Part shown: piece by piece, positions 1 to 8,245 of the stretch
Numbering within the stretch: the stretch's first letter is position 1
Layout: each line of letters begins with the position of its first letter
Source: CAZAYP01 sp964489425 [NCBI: uncultured Verrucomicrobiota bacterium]
GTDB taxonomy: Bacteria; Verrucomicrobiota; Kiritimatiellia; RZYC01
Reading direction: 5' to 3'
Assembly (NCBI GenBank): GCA_964489425.1
Contig: CAZAYP010000024.1
Span: forward strand, 6,407-70,406
DNA length: 64,000 nt
Notes under the pieces: model-generated
Databases searched by the model: none
The model's input: the letters and a program-made list of their open reading frames with translations, nothing else
What the model was told of the DNA's origin: nothing
Program-made: the position numbers and the translations under genes

Positions 1-46
1 ATCCCATGTGCGGCATCCCGATCAACTACGAAACATGCGCGGGATG

Positions 47-676
47 TCATCCGGCTTGCTCCGTGGCCGCTTCCCGGCCCAGCACGACGAACAGGGAGCG
101 CCAGAGTATCCAGGCGTCCAGGCCAAGGTTCCATTTTTCAACGTATTCAGCGTGGTAGTCGAGGCGCCGCGCCATGGGCAGGGACCGGCGGCCCATGACC
201 GCGGCCAGGGACAGCACGCCCGGCCGCATGCGGAACGCCAGCCGCTGGACCGGCGTGTACTCGGCCAAGCGCGCCGGCAACGGCGGCCGCGGCCCGATGA
301 CGCTCATGTCGCCCTTGAGGATGTTGAAAAGCTGCGGCAGCTCGTCCAGCCCGAAGTCCCGCAGGAACCGGCCGCCGGGGATGATGCGGTCCTCCTCCGC
401 CTTGGACCACTGCAGGCTGGCCGGCCCCGCGCGCACGGCCATGGTGCGGAACTTGTACATGCGGTACACGCGTTCCCCCAGGCCCACGCGGTCCTGGACA
501 AACAGCGCCGGCCCGGGCGAGGCCAGCTTGATAAATACGTACAGCACCGCCAGCACCGGCGCGAGCAACAGCAGCAGCAGGCCGCACGTCAGCACGTCCA
601 AGGCCCGCTTGATCGCCAACTGGGACGGGTGGCGCGGTCGTTCTCCCACGGCGGCTTCAGAACACATCGGAGTCAC
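47..676 (-). CDS. Initiating sugar transferase (bacterial sugar transferase family)
   Basis: Polyprenyl-phosphate sugar-1-phosphate transferase of the WcaJ/PglC type, which loads the first sugar-phosphate on the lipid carrier at the inner membrane. The 209 residues show one hydrophobic segment (about 26-50), the KFRTM motif (75-79), the catalytic DE pair inside GLDELPQLFNILKGD (109-123), GPRPPL (128-133) and the C-terminal DYHAEYVEKW (173-182). Length fits the short, PglC-like forms that lack the extra N-terminal membrane domain. It is the last visible gene of the long minus-strand locus and its start overlaps the end of the GNAT gene by 20 bp. Family assignment is firm; the sugar is unknown. 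Confidence 0.93.
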   Translation of the reverse strand: MTPMCSEAAVGERPRHPSQLAIKRALDVLTCGLLLLLLAPVLAVLYVFIKLASPGPALFVQDRVGLGERVYRMYKFRTMAVRAGPASLQWSKAEEDRIIPGGRFLRDFGLDELPQLFNILKGDMSVIGPRPPLPARLAEYTPVQRLAFRMRPGVLSLAAVMGRRSLPMARRLDYHAEYVEKWNLGLDAWILWRSLFVVLGREAATEQAG

Positions 677-1607
677 CCATGGTCACGTGCCAGTTGCGGT
701 AGTCGCGGGCGATCGGCACAAGGTCCGGCTGCCATGCGCGGCCGCCGAGATAGGTGATCGGCGCGGCGTTGCGGAATCCCAGCTTCTCCAGCGCGGCGTG
801 CAGTGGGTGGGCCACGTTGAGCCAGAGGCTGACGCCGGCGGCGCCTTCGGCCAGGGCCAGCTCGGCCACCCGCAGGACCAGCCGCTCGCCAATCGCCGGG
901 TCCGGCAGGGAGAGCAGGTCCACGACCTGGAACTCGTCCTGGTAGCGCTTGAACACCGCATAGCCAAGGAGCTGCCCCGGCTCGGCCGCGGCCAGGATGC
1001 GGTAGCGCTGGTCCGGGTGGCGCGCGTAACGCCAGTCCAGATGCCGGCGATCGCGCCGCACGGCCAGTTGCATGCCGGCGCCGACCCGGGCCCACAGCGC
1101 GTCGAAACGGTCATCAAATTCCGGCAACTCCGCCGGCACGTCAACGGAAGACGCCACCGCGGCCGTGCCTGCCGGCTGCCACAGAAACTTGGGGACCTCG
1201 TAAATATCCGCCCATTCAAGGTCGCGGATAAAGCCGCGGTGCGACAGGTGGTTGGGGAACCCCCAGACCATGCCCATGCCCGCGGCGCACATGCGGTCGT
1301 AGGTCTCGCGGCCCAGCAGCGGGAACAGCCGCCGGCCGCGATAAGCCGGACGGGTCATGGTGGTCCCGGACAAGCCGGCCGCAACCGCCCGCCCCTGGCA
1401 ACCCATGGCCAGGCTGGTTACCGCGTAATGCGCCGCCAGGGTGGCGCCGTCCCAGGCCAGGGTGATCACGCCCGCGCCGGCGGGGTTGTCGCGGAACCGC
1501 CAAGCCCATGCCGCCGGCGCCATGGCGCCGGGGTAACAGACGCTGAACAGCTCCAGGATGGCCTGCTCGTCGCCGGGTTGGTACGGCCGCAGGGACAGGT
1601 TGCTCAT
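657..1607 (-). CDS. GNAT-type N-acyltransferase, 316 aa
   Basis: Acetyl-CoA-dependent N-acyltransferase fold, probably acting on an amino sugar or surface-glycan precursor. The acetyl-CoA loop is visible as RPAYRGRRLFPLL (86-98) in the first half. The second half resembles another GNAT-like half-domain, as in FemAB-like two-domain acyltransferases. The start codon overlaps the stop of the upstream GT4 gene by four bases (ATGA), so the two are likely translationally coupled. The substrate cannot be read from sequence; placement between a glycosyltransferase and the initiating sugar transferase suggests glycan modification. Confidence 0.82.
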   Translation of the reverse strand: MSNLSLRPYQPGDEQAILELFSVCYPGAMAPAAWAWRFRDNPAGAGVITLAWDGATLAAHYAVTSLAMGCQGRAVAAGLSGTTMTRPAYRGRRLFPLLGRETYDRMCAAGMGMVWGFPNHLSHRGFIRDLEWADIYEVPKFLWQPAGTAAVASSVDVPAELPEFDDRFDALWARVGAGMQLAVRRDRRHLDWRYARHPDQRYRILAAAEPGQLLGYAVFKRYQDEFQVVDLLSLPDPAIGERLVLRVAELALAEGAAGVSLWLNVAHPLHAALEKLGFRNAAPITYLGGRAWQPDLVPIARDYRNWHVTMGDSDVF

Positions 1608-2851
1608 GCCGGTGGCTCCTCGGGCGGCGGTGTCCGGGTGCCGGCCAGGCGGTCCAGCAACCCGGCAAACTGCCGGGCCTGGTCGCGCCGGTCAAAGTGC
1701 CGGCACACATGGTCCCGGCCCTGGCGGCCCATGCGCGCGCGCAGCGCGGGTTGCGCCTTGAGGTCCAGGATGGCCTGGGCGAGCGCCGCGTCATCCCCGG
1801 GCGTGACGAAGACGCCGCACCCGGCCTCCTCCACGACCTTGCGGATGACGCCGTCGATCGCCAGCAGGATGGGCCGGCCCGCGGCCATGTAGTCGAACAC
1901 CTTGTTGGGGTAGTTGGTGGTGAATATCTTGAGCGGCTTGAGGATCGCCAGGCACGCGTCGGCGGCGGCCAGCAGCTCCTTGATTTGGTCCTTGGGCAGC
2001 AGGCCCACGAAGCGCAGGTTGTCCAACCCCTGGTCCCGCGCTTCCTGCTGCAGGCGCTGGCAGTCTTTGCCGCCGCCGGCCACGACCAGCAGCACGTCCG
2101 GATGCGGTCGCAGCCGCGCGGCCGCCCGCAGCAGGGTGTCCAGATCGTTGGCCGGCCCGACGGCCCCCGTGTAGGCCACGACAAACGCCGCGCCCAGCTC
2201 GAAGCGCGCGCGCGCCGCATCCCCCGGCGTGGCCGGGTCGAACATCCGCGGGTCCACGCCGTTGGGGATCAGCTCGATTTTTTCTGCTGGGACGTTCAGG
2301 GCCAGCAGGTGGTCGCGGTAGGCCGGCGAGTTGACCAGGATGGCGTCCGCCCGCGCGTACAGGAACCGCTCCAGGCCGCGGAAAAAAGCGATGGTCGCGC
2401 GGTGTTTCACCGCGCCAATCCCGACAATCGAGTCCGAGAGCAGGTCGCGGATCTCCAGCAGGAACGGCCGGCGGCGTAGCGCGGCCAGCAGCCACGCCGA
2501 GCAGGCCTGGAAGATCGGCGGCGAGGTGCCCATGACGACGTCGCACGGCCCCATGCGCCACGCGGCGCGGAAAGACTGCACCATAAAGTGCCCGAAGGCC
2601 GCGAGCCGGCCCGGCACGCTTGCGTGCAGGGTTTTGACCGTGGCCACGCGACAAATGCGCAGGTTGCCGCCGTCGGTGGCCCCGCCTTCCGCGGTCGCGC
2701 CGGCGGCCTGGCCCGAGAGGTAGTTGGCATCGCTGGCCACGACCGAGACCCGCGCGCCCTGGGCGGCCAGGTGTTGGGCAAACTCGTAGTGCCGCGTGCC
2801 CCCGCCTTCCGCCGGGGTGACGAAACCTTGATGGATCAAGACCAGGTGCAT
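1604..2851 (-). CDS. Glycosyltransferase family 4 (WbuB-like)
   Basis: Retaining GT-B glycosyltransferase expected to add a sugar from a nucleotide donor to the growing repeat unit in the cytoplasm. The N-terminus has the HQGFVTPAEGGGTRHYEFA region typical of WbuB-like proteins. The C-terminal half shows PNGVDPRMF, a FVAYTGAVGPANDL donor-domain strand, and the acidic donor-binding region ending in EEAGCGVFVTPGDD. The frame is open to 2896, but the ATG at 2851 puts the first beta strand immediately after the start as in the family. No clear Shine-Dalgarno sequence supports either start. It ends with an ATGA overlap onto the GNAT gene. Confidence 0.88.
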   Translation of the reverse strand: MHLVLIHQGFVTPAEGGGTRHYEFAQHLAAQGARVSVVASDANYLSGQAAGATAEGGATDGGNLRICRVATVKTLHASVPGRLAAFGHFMVQSFRAAWRMGPCDVVMGTSPPIFQACSAWLLAALRRRPFLLEIRDLLSDSIVGIGAVKHRATIAFFRGLERFLYARADAILVNSPAYRDHLLALNVPAEKIELIPNGVDPRMFDPATPGDAARARFELGAAFVVAYTGAVGPANDLDTLLRAAARLRPHPDVLLVVAGGGKDCQRLQQEARDQGLDNLRFVGLLPKDQIKELLAAADACLAILKPLKIFTTNYPNKVFDYMAAGRPILLAIDGVIRKVVEEAGCGVFVTPGDDAALAQAILDLKAQPALRARMGRQGRDHVCRHFDRRDQARQFAGLLDRLAGTRTPPPEEPPA

Positions 2852-2922
2852 GGGGGGTTGGCTCAATATCGCTAATTCACAAAGGCCGGCCATCATCTCG
2901 TGCGGTTTGGTGTACCGTTCTT

Positions 2923-3261
2923 CTAGCGAATTTCAAGGATGGTTGCGAGGGCTTGGCTGATGGCGTTCAGGTTGTCGGACGACAGGGCCTCAAGTTTCGA
3001 CTTCAGGCGATGCCTGGCTACGGCGCGGATCTGATCGATCACGGCCACGGCAGGCTGGTTTTGGCAAGTGACCGGGACCGCAATCGGCGGGTGGGGCTTG
3101 GCTGCCGCGGAGAGGGGCACCACGACGACGGTTCGCCGAAGTTTGTTCAGCGTGTCATGCGTGAGCACCACGCACGGCCGCGTCTTCTTGATTTCGCCCC
3201 CCTGGGTTGGGTCAAGGGATACCCACCAAACCTCGCCGCGTGCCACGTTGGGGGCGCTCAT
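2923..3261 (-). CDS. MazF/PemK-family toxin (mRNA interferase)
   Basis: A 112-residue PemK/MazF-fold endoribonuclease toxin. It shows RGEVWWVSLDPTQGGEIKKTRPCVVL near the N-terminus, which is the signature of this family including the catalytic Arg. VVVVPLSA follows, then the conserved core VAVIDQIRAVARHRL around residue 75. It overlaps the upstream antitoxin by four bases (ATGA), the usual arrangement. The module sits inside the polysaccharide locus, where it may act as a stability element; no link to glycan synthesis is evident. Confidence 0.92.
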   Translation of the reverse strand: MSAPNVARGEVWWVSLDPTQGGEIKKTRPCVVLTHDTLNKLRRTVVVVPLSAAAKPHPPIAVPVTCQNQPAVAVIDQIRAVARHRLKSKLEALSSDNLNAISQALATILEIR

Positions 3262-3476
3262 TCCGGCTCCGCGTCCTCAAACGTCTGCCATTCATCGATC
3301 TCGCGCTCCAGCGCCTTGTCGTGGTTGGCCGCGCGACATGCCGCGGCGAGCGAGTCCTCGTGTTTTGTCAGCACTTCCTGAAGCAACCGGGTGACAAGGC
3401 GCGACCGCTGCCGGGGCGGGATGGCCACCTGGAACCGGCGCGCCACCGCATCCGGGATGGATAGCGTTATTCTCAT
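3258..3476 (-). CDS. Antitoxin paired with MazF-type toxin, 72 aa
   Basis: Small protein starting with MRITLSIPDAVARRF, which looks like a ribbon-helix-helix DNA-binding N-terminus. The C-terminus is acidic (EREIDEWQTFEDAEPE), the kind of tail that wraps a MazF toxin. It is translated just ahead of the toxin with a four-base overlap. A strong promoter-like sequence lies directly against the start codon (see 3483-3512) with no Shine-Dalgarno sequence between, so the message may be leaderless. The antitoxin role rests on size, acidic tail and position. Confidence 0.8.
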   Translation of the reverse strand: MRITLSIPDAVARRFQVAIPPRQRSRLVTRLLQEVLTKHEDSLAAACRAANHDKALEREIDEWQTFEDAEPE

Positions 3477-3482
3477 GGGATC

Positions 3483-3512
3483 ATATTATGCATTATGATT
3501 TATGTCTGTCAA
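3483..3512 (-). promoter_or_regulatory. Sigma-70-type promoter of the toxin-antitoxin pair
   Basis: Read on the minus strand, TTGACA (3512-3507) is followed by an 18-base spacer and TAATAT (3488-3483). Expected initiation falls at or next to the antitoxin ATG at 3476. ATTATGC/ATTATGA direct repeats overlap the -10 and are a plausible autorepression site. Boxes are read from sequence; activity is inferred. Confidence 0.6.
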
Positions 3513-3543
3513 GGTGGCGGCGGGTGCGCCGTTGTTTGCCATG

Positions 3544-4176
3544 TCAGCGTTGAAGTTCGGCGCGTTTGCTCGCCGCCACCTCGGACGCATGGCTCGCGGC
3601 GGTCTTTGGCCTGTAGTGCCCCGCGATGGCGAGCTTGAACAGGATATCTTCTTCCTGCGTCCCGCACCGGACATTGTGAAGGATCAGGGGGGTTCCATCG
3701 GCAGTCCGCCGGTCCGATACGATCCCGATGTGGTTCTGCCCGCCCCCGAGATCCCACGTGACGATGTCCCCCGGCCAATATTCCGCGGCATCGTAGCTGG
3801 CCGCAACCGACCACGCCTGGCGACCGAAATAACAGGCCAGGTTGGGCACGCGGCGGTGATCAATGTTCGCGTCGGGCGCCTGCAGCCCCCAGAACTGCGG
3901 GTAGCTGTCAAAGTGGTCCAGCATGTCTTCGTGCAGCAACTGCTGCAGATCAAGGCCCACTTCCCGCAGGGCGCGGACCACCACGTCACAACACACCCCG
4001 GTTTCGCGGGGCACATCGCCACCCGGGTACGTCAACTCCCGGTAGGATGGGTCGTACCCCACCGTGACCCCAATCTGGGAGCGAGCAGCGGCCACCAATT
4101 GCGTGGCGTCCATGTCCGCCGCGGCCGCGCCGGCAACGACGCAGAGCGCCAGCGTGATGAGTCGGCGCGTATTCAT
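3544..4176 (-). CDS. Exported DUF1287 family protein
   Basis: A 210-residue protein with a cleavable signal peptide (MNTRRLITLALCVVAGAAAA). Its body has the DUF1287 pattern: DPSYRELTYPGGDVP, then a conserved GVCCDVVVRALR segment, then WPGDIVTWDL and HIGIVSDRR. Cys, Asp and His in this order resemble an NlpC/P60-like cysteine hydrolase fold, so a cell-wall or periplasmic amidase-like role is possible. The family has no settled function. It lies between the toxin-antitoxin pair and the heparinase-like gene and is not obviously coupled to either. Confidence 0.85.
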   Translation of the reverse strand: MNTRRLITLALCVVAGAAAADMDATQLVAAARSQIGVTVGYDPSYRELTYPGGDVPRETGVCCDVVVRALREVGLDLQQLLHEDMLDHFDSYPQFWGLQAPDANIDHRRVPNLACYFGRQAWSVAASYDAAEYWPGDIVTWDLGGGQNHIGIVSDRRTADGTPLILHNVRCGTQEEDILFKLAIAGHYRPKTAASHASEVAASKRAELQR

Positions 4177-4307
4177 GCGATCAGCGGTTGTATCTTTCCT
4201 TGCGGCGCCCGCCGCGGCGCCCCTCAGGCGGTGGCCATCAGCCTGCGCGGCGACACAGCGCCGCGGCTACAGCAGGACCTTTCCCGGTATTTTTGCGGGC
4301 GGTTTCC

Positions 4308-4338
4308 GATTCGCGTGTTTCGCGATATTCGTAGTTTA
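4308..4338. repeat. Single type A repeat arm
   Basis: Reads GATTCGCGTGTTTCGCGA then TATTCGTAGTTT, matching the right arm of the type A palindromes at 11387, 13164, 22022 and 36098. No second arm is visible, so this is probably a remnant. It occupies the gap between the DUF1287 gene and the end of the heparinase-like gene. Confidence 0.65.
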
Positions 4339-4366
4339 AACGCATTCTCTGGCTCAAGTATAACGC

Positions 4367-6421
4367 CTATCTCGGCATGGCCATGTCCAGCGTGGCGCGC
4401 TCGATCGGGCGCGGGGAAAAAACCGTGATACTGCGCCAGCGGGCGGCGCGGCCCGTGGCGGTCAGGGCCAGGGCCGGTTCCAACACCCCGTAACCGGGCG
4501 ACCACCAGCCCGTGAACCCATCCGGCACGGCGCGTTGCAATGCGAGGTCCGCGCCGCCGCCTTCGACCTCGAGGGCGACGTGGAAATCGCCGCGCGGCGT
4601 GTGCAGCACGAGGCGGCCGGCGGCCGGGTCCCAGGCGTGGGGGAAATCCGCGAGCAACCAGTGCAGGCGGTATTCGTGCGGTTGGTGGCTCGTGAGTTCG
4701 TCCCGGACAAGCCACTGGTCATCCCCCAGCCGCTGGACTGTGCGTGAGTATTGAACTGGCGCGGGCAGGCGTTGATAGCCGTCATGGCTGCCGCACACCT
4801 CGCCCGCACGCACCTCGACCCGGCCGCGCGGCCAGGGCAGCCAGGTGAACCGGCTGCTGCCCTTTTCCATGGGGTCGCGGCCGTCCACGGTCACGGTGTT
4901 GTGGTAGCGGGCGCGGTCCAGTTGGAAGTCGCGCGGCGGGGCGGCGTTGTAGCCGTACGTGCCGGGATCGATCGCGATGTTCTGGCCGCGCCACCAGAGG
5001 TCAACGTGCAGGAGATCGGCATGTGCGGGCCGGTGGCGGAATCGCAATGGCGCGCGGAACATCAGCCACCCCTCAGTGCCGGACAGCAAGTAGTAACCGC
5101 CGTCGGGCGCCTGATGATCTTTGGAAAGCGGCTTGGCCACGGGCGCGGCCAGGGCCTCGGGGCCGAACAGCCAGAGCAGATCTTCGTCCCATGGCCCGGG
5201 CGCGTACTGGCGCCGGCGGTCGTGCAGCCAGGCGGCCGCCTGGACCACGGGCCGGAAGTCGCCGTAGGCGCAGTTGGACAGCGGCAGGATCAGCGATCCG
5301 TCGTTGTTGCCAAGATTGGGCGCCGCGCCCGTGGCCGGGTCCGTGAGCCGGCCCAGCCAGTCGCCGGCCTGGGCCACGCGCAGCCTGAGCGCCGGGCTGA
5401 ACGGTTGCCCGACCACCTCGCCCAGGCGCAGCGCCCAGAGGTACAGCTGCAACACGAGCCGGTGGTACACGCAGGAGTGCTGGGCGAACGATCCGTCGGC
5501 GTAGAGCAGTGCGGCCGCTTGCCGTTCCAGCTCCTCGCGGCCGCGGCGCGCCCAATCCGCCGCGGCGCGGAACTCGGGGAACAGGGCGCCGAGGGTCCAC
5601 AGCCCGGCGGCCTCGCTCATGCCGTGGTTGTTGCGCTGGCTCAGGGCGAAGTCCAGGTGCGCGGCCACGCGCCGGCCGCTCTCGGCGAGCGCCTGGGCCA
5701 GGCGGCCAACGCGCGGCGCGGTGGTGGCGGCCGCGTCCATGAACCCGTAGAGCCCGAAACACCAGGCCATGACCCGCAGGCTGGTTTCCTGGCCGCACTT
5801 CCAGTTGGGTCCTTGCTGCGGCGGGTTGTGGGCGCACCAATCCTCGACCAATTGCCAAAACCATTCGGCGTAGCGCGCGTCCGCCGTCCGCCAGTAGGCC
5901 CGTACCAGCGCGTAGACAAAGCCGAACCGGCTCAGTTCCCAGACCCACTTGATGTCGCCGTGCCCGAAATCCCCGATCGTGCTCCAGTGCCGGTTGGTGG
6001 GCATGCGCTGCCCGGATTTGGGGTTGAGCGCCCAATCCGGGGGGAGCCCTGGCGCCAGATCGTGCATCCCAAAATAGCGAAACTGTCCCCGGCCAACCGC
6101 GTCCGCGAGCGCCACGGCGCTGGGTTGGGCTGCGGCCGGATCGTGATCCCAGGCGGCCAGCCATGGCGCATAGGTGGGCCGCTGCGCGGGATCGAAGAAA
6201 AAGCGCGGCGCCTGTGTCCGGCGATAGTCAAGGTAGCGCGCAGGATCGGCCAGGGCGGAATCGGCCAGCGCCGCGGCCAGGGGCCGCGCGTCCCAAGACG
6301 CGGCGGGCAGCAGGCGCTGGTAGTAGCCGCTGCGCATCCGCCACGCGTGGTGCGCGCGGAACAACAGCCAGCTAGGCCCCATGAACCGCAGCAGCCACCA
6401 GGCCTGGCGCGCCGGGTTCAC
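4367..6421 (-). CDS. Heparinase II/III family polysaccharide lyase-like protein
   Basis: Alginate/heparinase-like protein of 684 residues from the GTG at 6421, which has GGAG eight bases upstream; the frame is open to 6529, but that would overlap the divergent gene starting at 6511. An N-terminal alpha/alpha toroid contains the catalytic-region motif SQRNNHGMSEAAG. The C-terminal beta-sandwich contains ADLLHVDLWWRGQNIAIDPG and YHNTVTVDG, both typical of the heparinase II/III C-terminal domain. No clear signal peptide is seen. Such proteins often sit in exopolysaccharide loci, where they may trim or edit the polymer. Confidence 0.88.
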   Translation of the reverse strand: MNPARQAWWLLRFMGPSWLLFRAHHAWRMRSGYYQRLLPAASWDARPLAAALADSALADPARYLDYRRTQAPRFFFDPAQRPTYAPWLAAWDHDPAAAQPSAVALADAVGRGQFRYFGMHDLAPGLPPDWALNPKSGQRMPTNRHWSTIGDFGHGDIKWVWELSRFGFVYALVRAYWRTADARYAEWFWQLVEDWCAHNPPQQGPNWKCGQETSLRVMAWCFGLYGFMDAAATTAPRVGRLAQALAESGRRVAAHLDFALSQRNNHGMSEAAGLWTLGALFPEFRAAADWARRGREELERQAAALLYADGSFAQHSCVYHRLVLQLYLWALRLGEVVGQPFSPALRLRVAQAGDWLGRLTDPATGAAPNLGNNDGSLILPLSNCAYGDFRPVVQAAAWLHDRRRQYAPGPWDEDLLWLFGPEALAAPVAKPLSKDHQAPDGGYYLLSGTEGWLMFRAPLRFRHRPAHADLLHVDLWWRGQNIAIDPGTYGYNAAPPRDFQLDRARYHNTVTVDGRDPMEKGSSRFTWLPWPRGRVEVRAGEVCGSHDGYQRLPAPVQYSRTVQRLGDDQWLVRDELTSHQPHEYRLHWLLADFPHAWDPAAGRLVLHTPRGDFHVALEVEGGGADLALQRAVPDGFTGWWSPGYGVLEPALALTATGRAARWRSITVFSPRPIERATLDMAMPR

Positions 6422-6510
6422 GGCAGCGGCTCCACGGGCGGGTGCGGTGCCGCCTGGAGATCGCGATTGTGCTTGGCATGGCCAAGGCCGCGGTCTAATG
6501 ATCCCGGCCC

Positions 6511-7659
6511 ATGAGCGAGGCGTGGCCAACCCGGGACGACCTGTCCCCTGAAGTCCGGCTGCTGTTGTCCGGCATCCGACCCAGCCCGTCCGCGGCAGAC
6601 GACGCGGCCTTGGGGCGGCTGCTGGACCGCGCCGTGGACTGGCCTGGCATCATGCGCCTGGCGCGCCGGCACGGCGTGTTCAGCCAGCTGGCCGGCAACC
6701 TCTTCCGCGTCGCGGGGGATCGCATTCCCGCGCCGGTGCGCGACGATCTGCGCCAGGCCCTGCGGTCGAGCGCAGCACGCAGCCTGCTCCTGCTGCAACT
6801 GGCCGGCCGGTTCGTGGACCTGCTCGCCGCCGCGGGCGTGCCGTGCCTGACGTTCAAGGGGCCGGTGCTGGCCGCCCAGGTGTACCCCGACTACACGGTG
6901 CGCTATTCCGGGGACCTGGACCTGCTGGTCCCGGCCTCCGGTGCGGGCCGCGCCTGGGACGCGTTGCGGCATGCCGGCTGGCAGCCCCGGCATCCGGCGG
7001 CCCGGCCATTGATCGGCTTGCTCACCATGCTGCGCAACGAAATGAGCTTCTACAACCCGCTGTCCGCTTCCGTGGACCTGCACTGGGCCATGGAGTTTGC
7101 CGGGTTCCGCGTGTGTCGCAGCCCGGACGTGTGGGCGCAGGCCGTCCAGGTGCCGATCGAGGGCCGGGTGTACCGGACGGTATCGCTGGATCATCACTTG
7201 CTGCATGTCTGTGCGCACGGCGTATACAACCAGTGGCAGGCGCTGCGCTATGTGCTCGACGTGGCCGCGCTCCTGGCCAGCGCGCCCGGCCGGGACTGGT
7301 CCGTGTCCGTGGCCGTGGCGCACCGCACCGGCCACGCGCGGTTCCTGCGGCTCGGAGCGCACCTGGCCCGCCGCCTGCTGGACGCGCCCGTGCCGCAAGC
7401 GATCGAAAGTGACATGCTGGCAGACGCTCGAACCGAGGCGCTCGCGGACGACATCGCCGCCTATCTTGTGGATCCCGGCCTCCAGCCCATGCGCCCGCTG
7501 TTCCGGCCGCGCTGGGTGTTGCAGGCCATGGACCGCGCGCGCGACCGGTGGCGCTACCGCTGCGACCTGGTATGGCGGCCGCGGTTGAAACAAATGTGGC
7601 GCGAGGCTCATGGCGCCAAGGCGCGCGGCGCGGCTACCGCCACCCGCGGATCTCCTTGA
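6511..7659 (+). CDS. Nucleotidyltransferase-like protein (NTP_transf_5 family)
   Basis: A 382-residue protein with the hallmarks of the uncharacterised nucleotidyltransferase family PF14907: PCLTFKGPVLAAQVYP (111-126), then RYSGDLDLLV (131-140) carrying the two metal-binding acidic residues, then LHWAMEF. The family is frequent in exopolysaccharide loci but has no established substrate. It is the only plus-strand gene inside the first 49 kb. It diverges from the heparinase-like gene, and its 3' end overlaps the convergent acyltransferase by 26 bp. Confidence 0.86.
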   Translation: MSEAWPTRDDLSPEVRLLLSGIRPSPSAADDAALGRLLDRAVDWPGIMRLARRHGVFSQLAGNLFRVAGDRIPAPVRDDLRQALRSSAARSLLLLQLAGRFVDLLAAAGVPCLTFKGPVLAAQVYPDYTVRYSGDLDLLVPASGAGRAWDALRHAGWQPRHPAARPLIGLLTMLRNEMSFYNPLSASVDLHWAMEFAGFRVCRSPDVWAQAVQVPIEGRVYRTVSLDHHLLHVCAHGVYNQWQALRYVLDVAALLASAPGRDWSVSVAVAHRTGHARFLRLGAHLARRLLDAPVPQAIESDMLADARTEALADDIAAYLVDPGLQPMRPLFRPRWVLQAMDRARDRWRYRCDLVWRPRLKQMWREAHGAKARGAATATRGSP

Positions 7660-8245
7660 GCACCCGCGCCGGCGTCCCGGCCGCCAGCACCCCCGGCGGA
7701 AGGTCGGACCTGACGACGGACCCTGCGGCCACGACACTGCCGGCGCCAATGGAAACGCCCTTGAGCACGATCACCCCCGCGCCCAGCCAGACGTGGTCGC
7801 CGATCTCCGTGCCCGGCCGCGCCGGGTCGGTTTCGTTCGTGGCGCCACCCGCGAACTCCAGGTGGTGCATGTCGTCGTCCACGATCGTGCAGTTCCACGA
7901 GATGGCGCAGTGGGACCCGATGCGGATCGCATGGCGCGCGCTGATCACGGTGCCGTACCAGATGCTGGTGTGGTCGCCGATGACAATGCGCGCGGGGGTT
8001 CCGCCGGGCAAGCCCATGGCGGAGAGCACCACCCGCTCGTGGATCTCGCTCAAATGGCCCACCTCGATGCGCCCGCGGGCCCGGCGCAGCTTGACCTGGG
8101 CGTGCAGCACCGGGAATCGGCGCAGGCCCCCGCAGCGCAGGCGGCACTTGGCCCGCGCGATGCCTGCGAGGATCTCGGCCACCCGCCACCACGGCAAGTC
8201 GCGGGCCGAGCTGACATCTTTGGCCAGCGCAGGGGATGGGTTCAT
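7634..8245 (-). CDS. Left-handed beta-helix (hexapeptide) acyltransferase
   Basis: Acyltransferase of the LbH/maltose O-acetyltransferase type, 203 residues. Hexapeptide repeats run from about 70 to 190 (IVIGDHTSIWYGTVI, IRIGSHCAISWNCTI, IGDHVWLGAGVIVLKGVSIG, and the closing PARVLKEI). The HHLEF loop region carries the usual catalytic His area. It probably O- or N-acetylates a sugar of the repeat unit. It is coupled by an ATGA overlap to the upstream methyltransferase, and its last codons overlap the convergent gene at 7659. Confidence 0.9.
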   Translation of the reverse strand: MNPSPALAKDVSSARDLPWWRVAEILAGIARAKCRLRCGGLRRFPVLHAQVKLRRARGRIEVGHLSEIHERVVLSAMGLPGGTPARIVIGDHTSIWYGTVISARHAIRIGSHCAISWNCTIVDDDMHHLEFAGGATNETDPARPGTEIGDHVWLGAGVIVLKGVSIGAGSVVAAGSVVRSDLPPGVLAAGTPARVLKEIRGWR

